The notes below the pieces were generated by a model. It was not told the DNA's origin and made no database searches. It was given only the letters and a program-made list of their open reading frames with translations. A stretch of 64,000 bases of DNA from Lineus longissimus (Eukaryota > Nemertea > Pilidiophora > Heteronemertea > Lineidae): NCBI RefSeq assembly GCF_910592395.1, contig NC_088314.1, positions 15,659,998-15,723,997 of the forward strand, written 5' to 3'. The position numbers and the translations under genes are program-made. Below, piece after piece: positions 52,925 to 64,000 of this stretch (within the stretch, counting starts at the first letter, position 1; each line of letters starts with the position of its first letter).

Positions 52925-54250
52925 GAAGAGGTTAAGACAAGGGTAGGAAGGTCGCAGATACGGGAACATCAGGTATCCAAAGCGAGGCAGATAAACAAGT
53001 ATGGCCGACTTGTTGGTAAACGTGCACAGGAGGAAAAACGCAAGGTGGCCGTCAAAAACGGCACGATCTCGGCGGAATATATCGACAAATGGGTAAAGAA
53101 CTGTTCTCAGCGGATTCTGATCGATCCGGATTCGTCTGTGTTGGCGAAGGAATTAAACTTTGCGGTGATTAAGTGAATTGCGGTGAAGGGATTAAGCTTT
53201 GACCCAATCGAAGAAATCATCACGACAACAGAAACTGCATGTCGAAGGCTCAACGATGGTGATGCCAGTGAACTCCATGGTACGGTCATCAAAGAGATCG
53301 GCAACCGCAAGAACATTCAACAGAATATCACCTCAGAGGAGGCCAAAGCCATACAGACTCCACAGAAAGACGATTCGATCAAGATTCTGCCAGCAGACAA
53401 GGGCAGGTGCACTGTAGTGTTTGACAAGACAGTTTACTTTGATAATTGTATGACTCTCCTTAATGACACCAAAACCTCTCAGGTGCTCTAGAGAGACCCC
53501 ACTCAGAAATACAAGAAACAATTTGCCAGCTTTCTGAAAAAGTTATTTGAGAAGGGTGCGACTGATTAGGACATACATCGTAAACTAAACCCCACAACTG
53601 AGACCCCGCCTTAGTTTTGTGGACTTCCTAAGGGCCATAAAAAGAGACACTGTTGCGACCGATTGTGAGTAGCATTGGATCGATCTCGTACAACTGTACC
53701 AGGCATGTGCCAAAATCAAGGATTACGAAGCAAATGATGACGATGAATTAAGGTATTGATGTGAGTGCCCTATTCACTAGTGTTCCTGTGGACGGTGCCT
53801 TATCTGTCATCCAGAAACACCTGGAAGAGGATGTAACACTCTCTGTCAGGACGAATATGACCACGGCGGACGTCATCAGATTGTTAGAACTATTTCGTTA
53901 ACGACGCCCACATTAAGAAATAGAAGGTGTGAGCTACTGAGTTCACGGATCATTTGAACAGCATTGATCCCCATATCAAATCACTACATTGGAAGAGGTG
54001 GACAATGCTGTGGCATTTTTCGATACCCTCAACCATGGTTACATCTCCAGCAATGTGTACAGAAAATCGACCCCGCGGACCAATATCTCACCTCCAATGA
54101 TCCCCTTCAACACGTGGGGGTGGTTCTCACTCTGCATCACAGGGCAGAGAGTGTTGTGTCGGACAAAGACAATATTGACTGAGATCAATCATGTGAATAA
54201 GGCAAAGACCTGATGTGGTTACCCCTCATGGTTTTCCAAGCGTAAAATCA
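52925..54250 (+). pseudogene. Penelope-like reverse transcriptase, decayed
   Basis: Plus strand reading has W-V-K-N near 53090, E-T-A-C-R-R-L, then I-L-P-A-D-K-G-R-C-T-V-V-F-D (53389-53430), the hallmark Penelope RT1 block, D-P-T near 53495, G-L-P-K-G-H-K near 53620, and the C-terminal V-Y-R-K-S-T and C-G-Y-P-S-W-F blocks (54050-54240). The segment that should carry the catalytic Y-x-D-D is deleted or unrecognisable between about 53,900 and 54,010. Many stops. No GIY-YIG follows. Confidence 0.82.
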
Positions 54251-54638
54251 CTGAGTGACGTCCCCAGGGCCCAATGACCAACCCACCACTGACCAACCTT
54301 AGTCTAAGGGGTCGGTGGTGGGCCTGTATGTCAATAAACTGCCTGAAGGTCTAGGTCGCATTTTCTGAGTATATGGCATCATTTTGCACCACAAACCTGG
54401 TAACACTCTGAGACAATATTGCTTGTTATACCCAAGGACCCTACCCCGCCTGAGCAAGTTTGAGGACCAGTTCACCACATTATGTGTAAAGGGGGGGGGG
54501 GGCGGGGCATGGTGGGCATTGTGAACAAGATTACATCGGGGAAATAGAATGGACACTCAAGGCTCGCGTCAGTGAACATCATAGACCCAGCTGCTCTTCT
54601 TCCAAGGTTTCCAACCATTTGTTTTAGGACTTAGTGGG
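54251..54638. other. Non-coding with a G run
   Basis: 12 G at 54491-54502. No gene. Confidence 0.35.
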
Positions 54639-54847
54639 GCCGAATCGGTAGATGTCGTCCTGGGTACCCCTAAAAGGTACCCAGTTTGAAATTCGCGAAA
54701 CGCTTAGGTACCGTTTTCAAGAACCTCGTCGGCAGGTTTCAAAAGTGCGCGAATTTCAAACTGGGTAACTTTTATTGTCCTAAAGGGTACCCATGATCGT
54801 CCTGCGTAACTTTTAGGGGTGCCCAGGACGACATCTACCGATTCGGC
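54639..54847. repeat. 209-bp foldback repeat
   Basis: GCCGAATCGGTAGATGTCGT at the left returns inverted at the right end; the arms extend inward ~60-100 bp through GGGTACC-rich sequence with a small asymmetric insertion on the right arm. Almost the whole unit would fold into one hairpin. Confidence 0.85.
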
Positions 54848-55677
54848 TCAAGTGGACACAATTTCCAGCCGGAAAAAGTGAAATTCCCATGGCAAGGGAA
54901 CCCGATTGGCACAAGAGGGGGATCAAAGAAGTCATCAACATCTGGAAACACAAGCCGGCGCTAAATCGAGATGGGGGCGCTACCAACTGCCCAGGATATG
55001 GGACAATCTGATACGTCATTTTTGGCGTGGCCATCGATTTTTTGGTACGAAAAATTACCGATTTTTTTAGCGTGGGTACCGACCTTTTTGACCCTAAAAC
55101 CAACATCTTAGGCACTCCGTCACGTTAGGCGTTACACTCTCAACAGACTTCCATGTACATATACTGAGTAATTAAGTAATTAATGCGTATCACACAAAGA
55201 TTACCATTAATTAGGCAAGGAAATTGAAAAGTTTCATGGAACTTGTGTTTGCCAGGTTTAATTATGATAGGTACTAATTGCACAATTCCCAGTTGCTATT
55301 CCCAGTCTTTTATTAATCACCTCTAACGGTTGAGTATGCTGAACGAGATCGACACGCATGCACATTGAGGGCCTAGCTGGATACAATGCCTGTGGAAACA
55401 TGACAACGATAGCATGGAATTCGTGCTAAAAAGCAAGAGATTTTCGAAGCAGAATGTTTTCGCGAGCATGACCTTCTTGCACGTTGTACTCTATGTCCGG
55501 GTCAATACTCTATGTCCGGGTAAAGTGCGTGTTTTCTGTAGTACGGGGGGGGGGGGCTGATCAACGTTTGATGTACTGGCATGGTGGAATGGTGGAATGG
55601 CAATCTGTTCTGTGTGTTGTCGGAGAAAATCTCCCTTGATCTGCCTGTAGAATGTTGTGGACGAAGTAAGCTACATC
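54848..55677. other. Intergenic; candidate poly(A) signal
   Basis: AATAAA on the minus strand near 55312 could end the gene that stops at 55678. A G run of about a dozen bases occurs near 55546. No coding sequence. Confidence 0.35.
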
Positions 55678-58634
55678 TTAGAAGCAGTAAAGACGTGCAT
55701 ATTTGTTGCTAACAATCGGTTCCACAAATTGACCCTCTTTGGTAATGTGAAGCTGACGGCAGCGTTCAATGCACCTGAGGACAGAAGGTCCACCATCTAT
55801 CTTTGAAAATTCACCACATCCATCGCTCTTCTGATAAACATACACGTGTAATACTCGCAAAGAATAAGCTAAGCAAACCACTATAGACCCTTTATAGTAG
55901 TGAACTGAATTGACACGCACCCGAGAGTTAGGCTGCTGCAACTTATGCTCAGACGCCTTAATGGACTTGTTACCTTCGTCGAATTGTAGCATATTAACCC
56001 TTAGATATTTGGCTTGCCTTATACGCACTTCATCGTATAAAAGTAGACATTTGTCCACCATATCACTGAGGCTTAATCTAACATGATTGTACATGTATAT
56101 CTGCAATTGGATGTATCCATTTTTCAAGCGTATAAAGTTATCTGTAATTCGCTGTTGGTATATCTTGATGAGGTATTGTTTCTGGTTGATGCAATGCACT
56201 AAAACAAATCTTTCCATCATACCTATTCTCTTTATTTTCCCTGAAATAATGGTTGGTTTTGATATACTTCGTGACCAGGTGAATTTGTCAGAGTCAGGAA
56301 ATTCTAGAATACGTCCGGAAGCTCCCTTAAGAATATCGATCACCTGAATTCTATGCTTTCGCCAGAGAAGGAATATCATGGACGACTTATATTCCCCAAG
56401 CACACTGATTTCAAAGGATAGACGGATTATTTTTCTAATAATTCGGAATTGCCCATTTTTTGGGTCAGCTTTGAATATAACGAAGGACTTTCTGTATGTA
56501 TCGACCTGCCATCGAATTGGGGCTGCCAGGTAATTGTTATATGTAAACATTTTTCGACAAGCTCCTCGGAAGGCTTTACTCTCATATGCGTAGCAGTGCC
56601 TATATATGAAGGTATTAACTGGAAGTGATTCCTAAAAGAGCAAACGTTCAATTTATGTGGCGCGCTGATCGAGTCGTAGAACAGATTCGGTATTTTCGTT
56701 TCTTGTCAAGAATCCTCGCCAATCTACAACTAAGGCACGGAGCACAAAGAGATAAATGTCCGCGAGATCATGTCTAACAGTCATGTTTTTAAAATTCTGC
56801 ATTATTCGGAAATAAACGAACGGTTTGTTGTTGGCCTGAGTAGAATGTTCACCAAGCACACACCAACTGGTCGACGGACCACATTTCGAGTAATTTGGAA
56901 TTTCCGATATTTCGGCTTTTGTTCGGATAGTTTGAATATCAAGCAGGTGTTTTCCGAATAATTGCTTCGTTTGCTGTTTGCAGATTTGCGTTCTTTGATC
57001 AAGTTACTCCAGTTGCAGTATAAGCATATGTCATCTCCTTGTGTTGCTTACTCGAGTCTAAAGGTGCAGGGATATCGGTACAAGTCATGTGGATACCGGT
57101 ACACTCTATCATAGGACTGATTTACCTACCACGCCAGTCCTGTGGATATCGATACACTCTATCACAGGACCGATTTTTCGACCTCGCAATTCATGTGGAT
57201 ATCGGTAAACTCTATCATAGGACAGATTTACCTCCCTCGCCAGTCTTGTGGATATAGGTACACTCTATCATAGAACAGATTTACCTACCATGCCAGTTAC
57301 ACTCTATCATATGACAGATAACTACCACGCCAGTCTTGTAGATATCGATACACTCTATCATAGGACCGATTTTTCGACCTCGCAATTCATGTGGATATCG
57401 GTAAACTCTATCATAGGACAGATTTACCTACCACACCTGTCTAGCGGATCGTAATACGTTCTCCTAAGATTAACCTACCACGCCAGTCTTGTGGATATCG
57501 ATACACTCTATCATAGTACCGATTTTTCGACCTCGCAATTCATGTGGATATCGGTAAACTCTATCATAGGACAGATTTACCTCCCTCGCCAGTCTTGTGG
57601 ATATAGGTACACTCTATCATAGAACAGATTTACCTACCATGCCAGTTACACTCTATCATATGACAGATAACTACCACGCCAGTCTTGTAGATATCGGTAC
57701 ACTCTTGATCTATCAGACGACAGATTTTCCGACCTCACCAGGCCTTTGATTATGGGAGAATATATATCCTCCCCCCCCCCCCCCCCACCCGTACGAGCGT
57801 ACGCCTAGAGACCACTTTAATACTCGATGAATTTACGCGTGAGAAAACGATGCGGGAAACAGCTATAAACCTTATAGTTGGGTGTCATCAGAACCAAGCC
57901 AAGTTTATCGCGTGTAAGTCCCGGCCTCATGTGCGATACCAATATGATTCTCTTGATTATCACGGTTATCTATCATCTAAGCATTTTTCAAATTTGTTCA
58001 GAAAATGGTTCTTGGATTGTGTAGGCCAACGATTTTTCATAGACCCCCTCCCCCAGTGCGTTCATACTTAATGGATGCTCCCTAATCGGCATACTCCATC
58101 ATAGGACATATTTTCCGACCTCACCAGTCAATTGATATCGATCGCCTCTATAATAGGACAAATTTTCCGACCTCGCCAGGCCTTGGGATATCGAAACACT
58201 ACATTATAGGAAAGATTTGCTCTGTGGACATTGGTACACGGTTGATTTAACAGAGGACTGGTTTACCTACCACGCCGCCAGTCCTGTTGATAACCGAAAC
58301 GTACCTTCTCCGTGTAACGCTGGTACATTCTGTACTGTCCTGCATGCGACACCTTTCCATAGGAAAAACATTTGGAATCCGCCGGCCTATTATTAGAGCT
58401 ACACTGGCAGGTTTTGCTTCTTTTCCCGAAATTGTACTTTACTAAGGTGAGGTCAAGTGCTATCAGGCAACTTTTGGCGCATTCTAGGAGCGATCTATCC
58501 TGATCTCGCTGAGCGAAATCGGGAAATGAGATCAACTTATTTTGCCCGACTAGAATAAATCTGTTGTTGGTAGCTTTCACCAGCGTTGCAATTAACAGAG
58601 CAAATAAGAACACATGATTTTGCAAGTTGTCCAT
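55678..58634 (-). CDS. Two-exon gene for a secreted protein, PAN/Apple-like N-terminus
   Basis: Exon 1 (58634-58305) encodes 110 residues: signal peptide 1-21 (hydrophobic F-L-F-A-L-L-I-A-T-L-V) and a Cys-containing region with C52-x3-C56, C76-x-C78 and C89, resembling a PAN/Apple or WSC-type module. It ends AAG|GTACGT, phase 0. A 1,673-bp intron ends TTTGCTCTTTTAG at 56632. Exon 2 (56631-55678) opens in phase 0 with two further Cys and runs 317 codons to the stop. The product is ~427 residues, probably extracellular. The C-terminal ~290 residues match no family I recognise; they are rich in beta-branched and aromatic residues with no membrane helix. The phase match and unbroken 950-bp exon make this the best host gene here. 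An extra small exon in the intron is possible. Confidence 0.6.
57040..57745. repeat. ~55-bp minisatellite in the gene's intron
   Basis: Units of the form GTGGATATCGGTACACTCTATCATAGGACAGATTTACCTACC... repeat about a dozen times. Blocks of several units recur as a higher-order repeat of roughly 360 bp (57131 onward and 57490 onward). Degenerate units continue at 58085-58270. Confidence 0.9.
57765..57790. repeat. Poly-C run
   Basis: CCTCC followed by about 16 consecutive C, interrupted once by A at its end. Confidence 0.85.
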
Positions 58635-60160
58635 CTTAAAACAATATTACTGTCACCAAGCCGCAGGTCTTTTTTACGCATTCGTGGTGAAAATCCTATT
58701 CAGCATTGTACGGTAATCATACATGAATGATATCAACAATGTTCCTGAGAATTTCGTAGTGAGAATCTTAACTCCAACAAAGTGTTTTCTTAATTGTTTA
58801 CGAATTTGTATGGGACCGTCTACGACTTGTATCTGGATTTTCGACTATAGATGGCATACTCTTTGACATGATCTTGTCATTTTGGTTGAAGTCTCTTAGC
58901 CGCTAGCATTACCTTGGCCAAGGTGTCCTTGGTGAAATTAGGAAGATCATAGCGATGGCGCAGATTAAGAAGCTAAGCTACTTTTTGACCTGCTTCACCG
59001 CGATGACAACTACATGAAATACAATACTGGAACCGACTCATAGCGCCTGGCTTGTCAGCTATACTGAGTTGATTTCAATTATTTTATTTCAAATAAAATA
59101 CTGACTGTGCTTCGTTGATTTTATGAAAATTAATTGAATTCCATTGTACGTTTATTGCATGTATGATGTACACTAACGTACACGGAAAGAATGCTCAAAC
59201 AAAATGCCGTAAATGTGGCGATTTACTAAAGATTTTCGAGTCTGCTGTAATGTATCCCCGTTTGATATTACTAAAGTGTATACCGATTCCCATTTTGAGC
59301 CGGTTTAACCTGTTAGAGGCCAAACTCATTTGCTTGAAATTATCGTATGCACGCACAAACCTGGTTACACATTTTCTAAACGCTAACAAGCCCTCAAATG
59401 ACCTCGTTTTGTAGGAGGATTTTTTACAGACAAATACTTGAAATGCAATGTGCCAACCTATTTAGAATTTTTGAAATAACAAAGCCGCAAAAAGATGTGT
59501 AGTTTCGTGGATGAGGGAATTCACAACCTCGTTTACCCAAGAGTCATTGCGCGCTTCTTTGGTCACTTGCACTACCCCTGTAACATGTTGAGCTAAAACA
59601 TATTTGATTGGTCAACGAATAACGTTTGACATGCAAATAAGATGTAAATAATATTTTGACACTTGGCATATTCATGGTATTTTACCATTTACCCTGATGC
59701 GATCACAAATCAATTGGTGGCATAATAGATCTTCATGGACACGGATAATATGCTGATACTCCCGAGCAAAATAGAACCGAAGAAACACGTGTTACAATAC
59801 CCAATCGCGCGAGCACTGTGAAAGTCTTTTTTCGAAATCTCTTTTGGTAATTTATTGTTATACTAGTATAATACTTCTTTATCTGTATACACCCTGAGAT
59901 AATTGGTCAGTTTTACAATTGTTTGATCGGCTACAAAAGATTTTTTGTCATTTTGAAACAGTGCTGGCACATGGTGCCCGGGTCGAGCGAAATGATCGGA
60001 TATGACGTACACGAGTATCCATGGTCTAGTGGTGCAGTCTTTTTGAATGCTAATCAAGTAGACCCCGGATGTAGAGGTTACGTCCATGCGTGAAGTGGCC
60101 ACCGGTGAAATTACAGGAAGTTTAGCCAGCCGTTATCAGATAAAATAGAAGCGCTATCCG
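58635..60160. other. Intergenic, no gene supported
   Basis: AT-rich. A plus-strand open frame at 59163-59414 (with K-C-R-K-C-G-D) has no splice or family support. Confidence 0.35.
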
Positions 60161-60162
60161 AT

Positions 60163-60860
60163 ATACATGATTGGCTGCCAATGATGTGATGTTAATGATA
60201 TGTCTGTGAGCTAACGTTTTGCAGAAATGTCGCACGTACAAAGCGTTAACTTGGTGAATGGCCTTAGAAAATGAACGGCACTTATGTCGGTACCGTATGA
60301 TATTCGCATCTATCTAAACTGAAAGAAGATCCCAGAAAACATCCAAATCAGTATTTTGGTGAACATATTTCGATTTCGATATGACAACTTGCAGAAAAGT
60401 GTATTTCCAGCGCGCTATTTCCAGGATGTATTAGAAGTATCACACAGGGAGGAAAGCAGGGAAACATCATCGCAAAGGGAGTAAAGGCAGTCAATGCGCC
60501 TCGATCAGATCCGTCCTATATTAGTAACTTGGTGACGAACGATTCAGGCATGCCATGCGCTATAATAAAACCCGACCATTTCATGAATGCGCGCCTGCGA
60601 TTTAAAGTACGAATTCAACACGCAAAACTGTTGACGGAATACAAATTTTTAAATGTACAATGTACATGTGACCTATCCGAAGTTCCGTCTAAAGGCAAAC
60701 CACAATATGATCGATAGCGTTAAATCGATACCAGTCAACGTGAAAACTCGCTTATGTTATGTCTGAATACGATAGAAATTTGTGTCTGAATACTTAATCC
60801 AAAATTTTATTAACTGTAAGATCAAAGTTTGCATAAATTTTGTAACATATAATTTGTGTG
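60163..60860 (+). repeat. Dispersed repeat, partner at 30.6 and 32.1-32.8 kb
   Basis: 60245-60860 aligns with 32110-32790 and 60163-60205 with 30555-30600, same orientation. No ORF. Confidence 0.7.
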
Positions 60861-61439
60861 TTTTGGTTAAATCTTGGACTTAGGTTATATTTTATCTTCA
60901 TTTATTTTTGAAGTCTATATGCCCGTATTTACAAAGTATTCACCCAAAAATGACATAGATTTTAATATACCATAATCCGTCAGCCTAGCCGGCAGGGGCA
61001 GGCGACTGAACGCAACCTGCATCCCCTAAATACGACCCTTGGCCGGACACCTTTGTCTTGGGAGACAGGGTGATCTTTCTGACGAGTCAAGTTTAAGAAT
61101 CAAGTACCCTACATGTGTATAGTCTTGGTTGCGGTCTTCGCCAACTTCACGACGTCGGATACCGTCACGACAACGAAGCCACCTCTGAACCAATAAAAGC
61201 CACCTCGAAATATACGAAGACTTGTGTTCTCCTTATTCTGGGCTAAAACTCGATCAAAAACATCACAAAATGTGTTTTACATGTCTGACTTATTTTCATA
61301 GTGAACACAAAGTGACAAACATGCGCTGCTGGTGCTGAAACTGGCAGAAATGTAACCGTGGTTGAGATGCGCGGGATATCGTTTTGGTGTGCATTTTTTG
61401 TTAGGTTATTGCATATTGTATTCTCAAATTTTCTTTCGC
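60861..61439. other. Non-coding, nothing recognised
   Basis: No gene or partner repeat apart from weak similarity of GCCGGCAGG-type sequence near 60,990 to 33,025. Confidence 0.35.
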
Positions 61440-61605
61440 GGAAGTGTACAATAGCCCATCACGAGTATAGCAGGATCGATTGTACATTGTGTATACACAT
61501 GTCCTCATGTCTTGAATGTATTATGTCCGGTAGTTGATAAAGCTTGGAATCAGTGAAACCATGTAACCAGTGATAAACCTTGGAATAGTCAGTACTAAAC
61601 CGTGG
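61440..61605. repeat. Left arm of a diverged inverted repeat pair
   Basis: The reverse complement (CCAAGGTTTATCACTGGTT…) matches 63755-63890 at about 75%. The LINE at 61.9-62.9 kb lies between the arms. Confidence 0.6.
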
Positions 61606-61904
61606 AATCACTGTGCAAGTACCGCGTGAAATCGGGCGCGTTCCTTCCACGATTTATACCCTCCCAACTGCCAATCTCGTCTCAGCTGACTTTATTGATA
61701 GCAATTTGCCAGTAGTTCCAGAATCAACCTTTTTGTGGAGGATGACGTCATCATTAAATGCATTGGAAATGTGTTGTTGTCGTTAAAAAATAAACTTATA
61801 TTCATGACGGGCCGCCTTTGCGAATATCTAATTATTGCCCTTCGATGAAAGCAAAAGTAAGCTTTTGTGATTGTTTTGTAAAAACGTTTTATTTTAGTAG
61901 GTGG

Positions 61905-62900
61905 AATACAAATTTCAAAAGCAATATAGGAACACCACAAGGAGACTGCGCCAGCGCCATTCTCTTCAAACTGTATTTAGCAAAATCCATCCAAGAAGCC
62001 AGACCACCGAACCCTCCACACCTCCTTGATCACAACTATCACAGAGCCAATCCACAGCCAGAGATTACCCCTCCACATCTCCAAGACCATAACTATCACC
62101 AACCAAACCCAGCCAAAAAACTCAACATTGATCAACAGTTTGCAGACGATATAGGATGGGCCACAACAAGTAAAGGAATCAGAAGCTACGTCAAAGAAAA
62201 CATCCCACCAAAACTAAAGAAGAGAAACCTCCATGTCAACCTAGAGAAAACAGAAGAATTTACCATCAGCCGAACAGGAGACGAGGAATGGAAAAAAGGC
62301 AAATACCTGGGAAGCCACCTTGACACGGAGAATGATATAAAGAGAAGAAAAGGCCTAGCCATGGACGCCTTCAACACCCTATCCAAATACTTCACCAACC
62401 CAAGAGCCACAACCAGAATCAAAATGAACATCTTCAGAACTTTCGTCACCAGCATTTTTCTTTACAACAGTGAACTCTGGACCCTCACGAAACTACTGGG
62501 AAACAAAATCGACACCTTCCAAAGAACCCTCCTGAGAAGAATAATTAATGTCAAAAGAGCAGACAGAATCTCAAACCAAGAACTGTACCAAACAACCAAA
62601 ACCCACTCATGGAGCCAAGATGTAAAAAGGAGAAGACTGAACTGGCTTGGACACCTCCTAAGACTACCAGAGGGAACACCAGCAAAACAAGCCATAGATG
62701 AATTCCGAAAGCCGACAAGAAGACCCAGAGGCAAACCAAGAACCACGTGGATGAGCCAAATAAAAACAGACCTCGCTACTATCAACATAAACTTTGATAT
62801 AGATCACGTGTCCGAACTGGCAAATGATAGGGCAGCATGGAGATGCCTTGTGACGCGCGAAATGTCAGCCAATGACGGAAAGCGTATTTGATGATGAATA
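61905..62900 (+). pseudogene. 5'-truncated LINE, C-terminal half of RT
   Basis: The open frame (357 codons counted from 61818) carries N-I-G-T-P-Q-G-D-C (residues 36-44), F-A-D110-D111, then L-x-N-S-E-L-W-T-L, I-D-T-F-Q-R-T-L-L-R-R and W-L-G-H-L-L-R-L-P-E, typical of a LINE RT thumb and C-terminus. The first ~28 residues come from flanking DNA. RT motif A is missing, so it is inactive although the frame is open. Residues 65-80 and 84-98 are a tandem duplication (P-P-H-L-x-D-H-N-Y-H) inserted before the ADD box. The 3' end is near 62900 (GATGATGAATAC). Confidence 0.85.
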
Positions 62901-63754
62901 CAATGGTCAATGGCCCATGATGTCATGAAATAACTGCGTCACGAGGAAGGAAACAATGGGATTCACGTCCGACGTCGTAACTGTGGGTGCGGCGCGTCAT
63001 AAATGCAGGATCGGCCAACGCGCGGCCCATATGGAATGCGACAAAACTGTACCGGAACCAGAATTGTCATGGGTCTGCACAATTTTTTTCAGATTCGATG
63101 GACATGATGGATATATGAATTTTGTTTACACTTTACATACAGTGTATACATACGTAACCATTACACTCACTACGTTGTGTGAGTGATAATGCTCTGATAA
63201 AGCTCAGTAGATATGACAAACATGCACACGGGAATCACGAAAAAATGTGACGAAAATATCTCTACATCCCTCGATGTGTACATGAATATGTACGAAATCG
63301 CTCACAGCGAAGGAATTTATTCACATTTTTCATCTCCAAACCCGACTAAAACATTCGGTAATAAACCTTCATCTACGTTTCTACGGAAAAGTGCCAGCCG
63401 GTACTGCATGATGTAGTCAATCTTCTCTGTATCACCCTGTATGATCTCACCGCTCCGTAGTTCAAATAGGCCCCGTGTGGTGGCGTAGTAAGTGGAGCGC
63501 TGATTGGTCCATATTATGGGTGTGTGATGGGCGTGTCGTGACGTGCATGCCTATATTTGGGAGATTAGTAATGTACACTGGAGGCGAGGTATGACTGGGT
63601 TGTTCTAAAATATAGATTATTGAATCGGATATGCGACTGATTTCTAAACTACCGTCAAACTCCGATCTGATCATGTAAAAATAAGCTCCAAATATTGATT
63701 CGTAACCACCTTAGGTTCAAATGGCATTATTTCATGTTTTTATGCATTTTAGGA
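62901..63754. other. Non-coding, nothing recognised
   Basis: No gene supported. Confidence 0.35.
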
Positions 63755-63890
63755 CTGATTCCAAGGTTTATCACTGGTTTCAAGGTTTCACTGGTTCCTA
63801 GCTTTATCACCTACCATTATGTCCAGCATGTATTATATGTATACGGCTCATTCCACTATAACCTGTACCAAGGAAACTGTACATTTCCAT
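63755..63890. repeat. Right arm of the diverged inverted repeat pair
   Basis: Complementary to 61440-61605. GGTTTATCACTGGTTTCAAGG lies at its start. Confidence 0.6.
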
Positions 63891-64000
63891 GCGACCAATG
63901 TACTCGATAGCTCATCAAGCTACGTGGATCACTTATTGGAACGTATCACTTATTGCGCAGTTTCTTGGCCCAGACAGTTGAACGTGATATTTATTTGTAA

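Noticed and set aside
57040-57745. Regular ~55-bp repeats that could suggest a CRISPR array
   Set aside because: The copies are contiguous and related along their whole length, with no unique spacers, and the DNA is animal nuclear. It is a minisatellite.
59163-59414. 83-codon plus-strand frame with a KCRKCG cluster
   Set aside because: A single CxxC, an overlapping minus-strand frame of similar length, and no splice or promoter context.

Overview
This is nuclear DNA from an animal, most likely a marine invertebrate (lancelet, hemichordate, echinoderm or lophotrochozoan grade; the sequence alone does not fix it). The reasons are GT-AG introns, TATA-box promoters, no operons or Shine-Dalgarno sites, and a dense, nested load of BEL/Pao, Gypsy, DIRS, Penelope, CR1/L2-type LINE, Tigger/pogo, Harbinger and foldback/MITE elements. 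Most coding capacity is transposon-derived and decayed. Only a few short exons look like host genes, and they lie in the 36-45 kb and 55-59 kb intervals.

Layout. 1-5.0 kb: minus-strand BEL/Pao element running off the left edge. 6.2-8.4 kb: two copies of a 717-bp inverted-repeat element around a 352-bp tandem duplication. 8.6-11.9 kb: a foldback-type DNA element with ~240-bp inverted ends and an internal 757-bp tandem duplication. 12.0-26.9 kb: one Gypsy retrotransposon on the minus strand, with 221/222-bp TG...CA LTRs, a polypurine tract next to the 3' LTR, gag, pol, and an SGNH-hydrolase-like ORF between the 5' LTR and gag. A complete-ended DIRS element (12,954-19,260, with inverted terminal repeats and an internal complementary region) is inserted in its 3' region. 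26.9-27.4 kb: a second DIRS recombinase fragment. 28-33 kb: nested MITEs, inverted repeats and hairpins. 33.2-34.2 kb: a truncated Penelope-like element with GIY-YIG endonuclease, 13-bp target duplication and 121-bp inverted ends, each holding a hammerhead-like motif. 34.6-35.4 kb: an internally deleted Harbinger.

36-45 kb: a small gene neighbourhood. The best model is a minus-strand secreted-protein gene with TATA box, non-coding exon 1, signal-peptide exon 2 and exon 3 joined in matching phase. Two or three weaker plus-strand candidates lie beside it. 45.3-47.4 kb: Tigger/pogo, then a tRNA-derived SINE-like sequence. 47.8-54.2 kb: a LINE fragment, a near full-length CR1-type LINE and a Penelope RT fragment. 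55.7-58.6 kb: a two-exon minus-strand gene for a secreted protein with a cysteine-containing N-terminal exon. Its intron is filled with a ~55-bp minisatellite. 60-64 kb: a repeat also present at 32 kb, and a 5'-truncated LINE flanked by an inverted-repeat pair.

The most notable items are the extra SGNH ORF in the Gypsy element, the paired inverted hammerhead-like motifs of the Penelope element, the intact DIRS end structure beside a reverse transcriptase that has lost its motif A, and the two spliced secreted-protein genes that no long ORF reveals.
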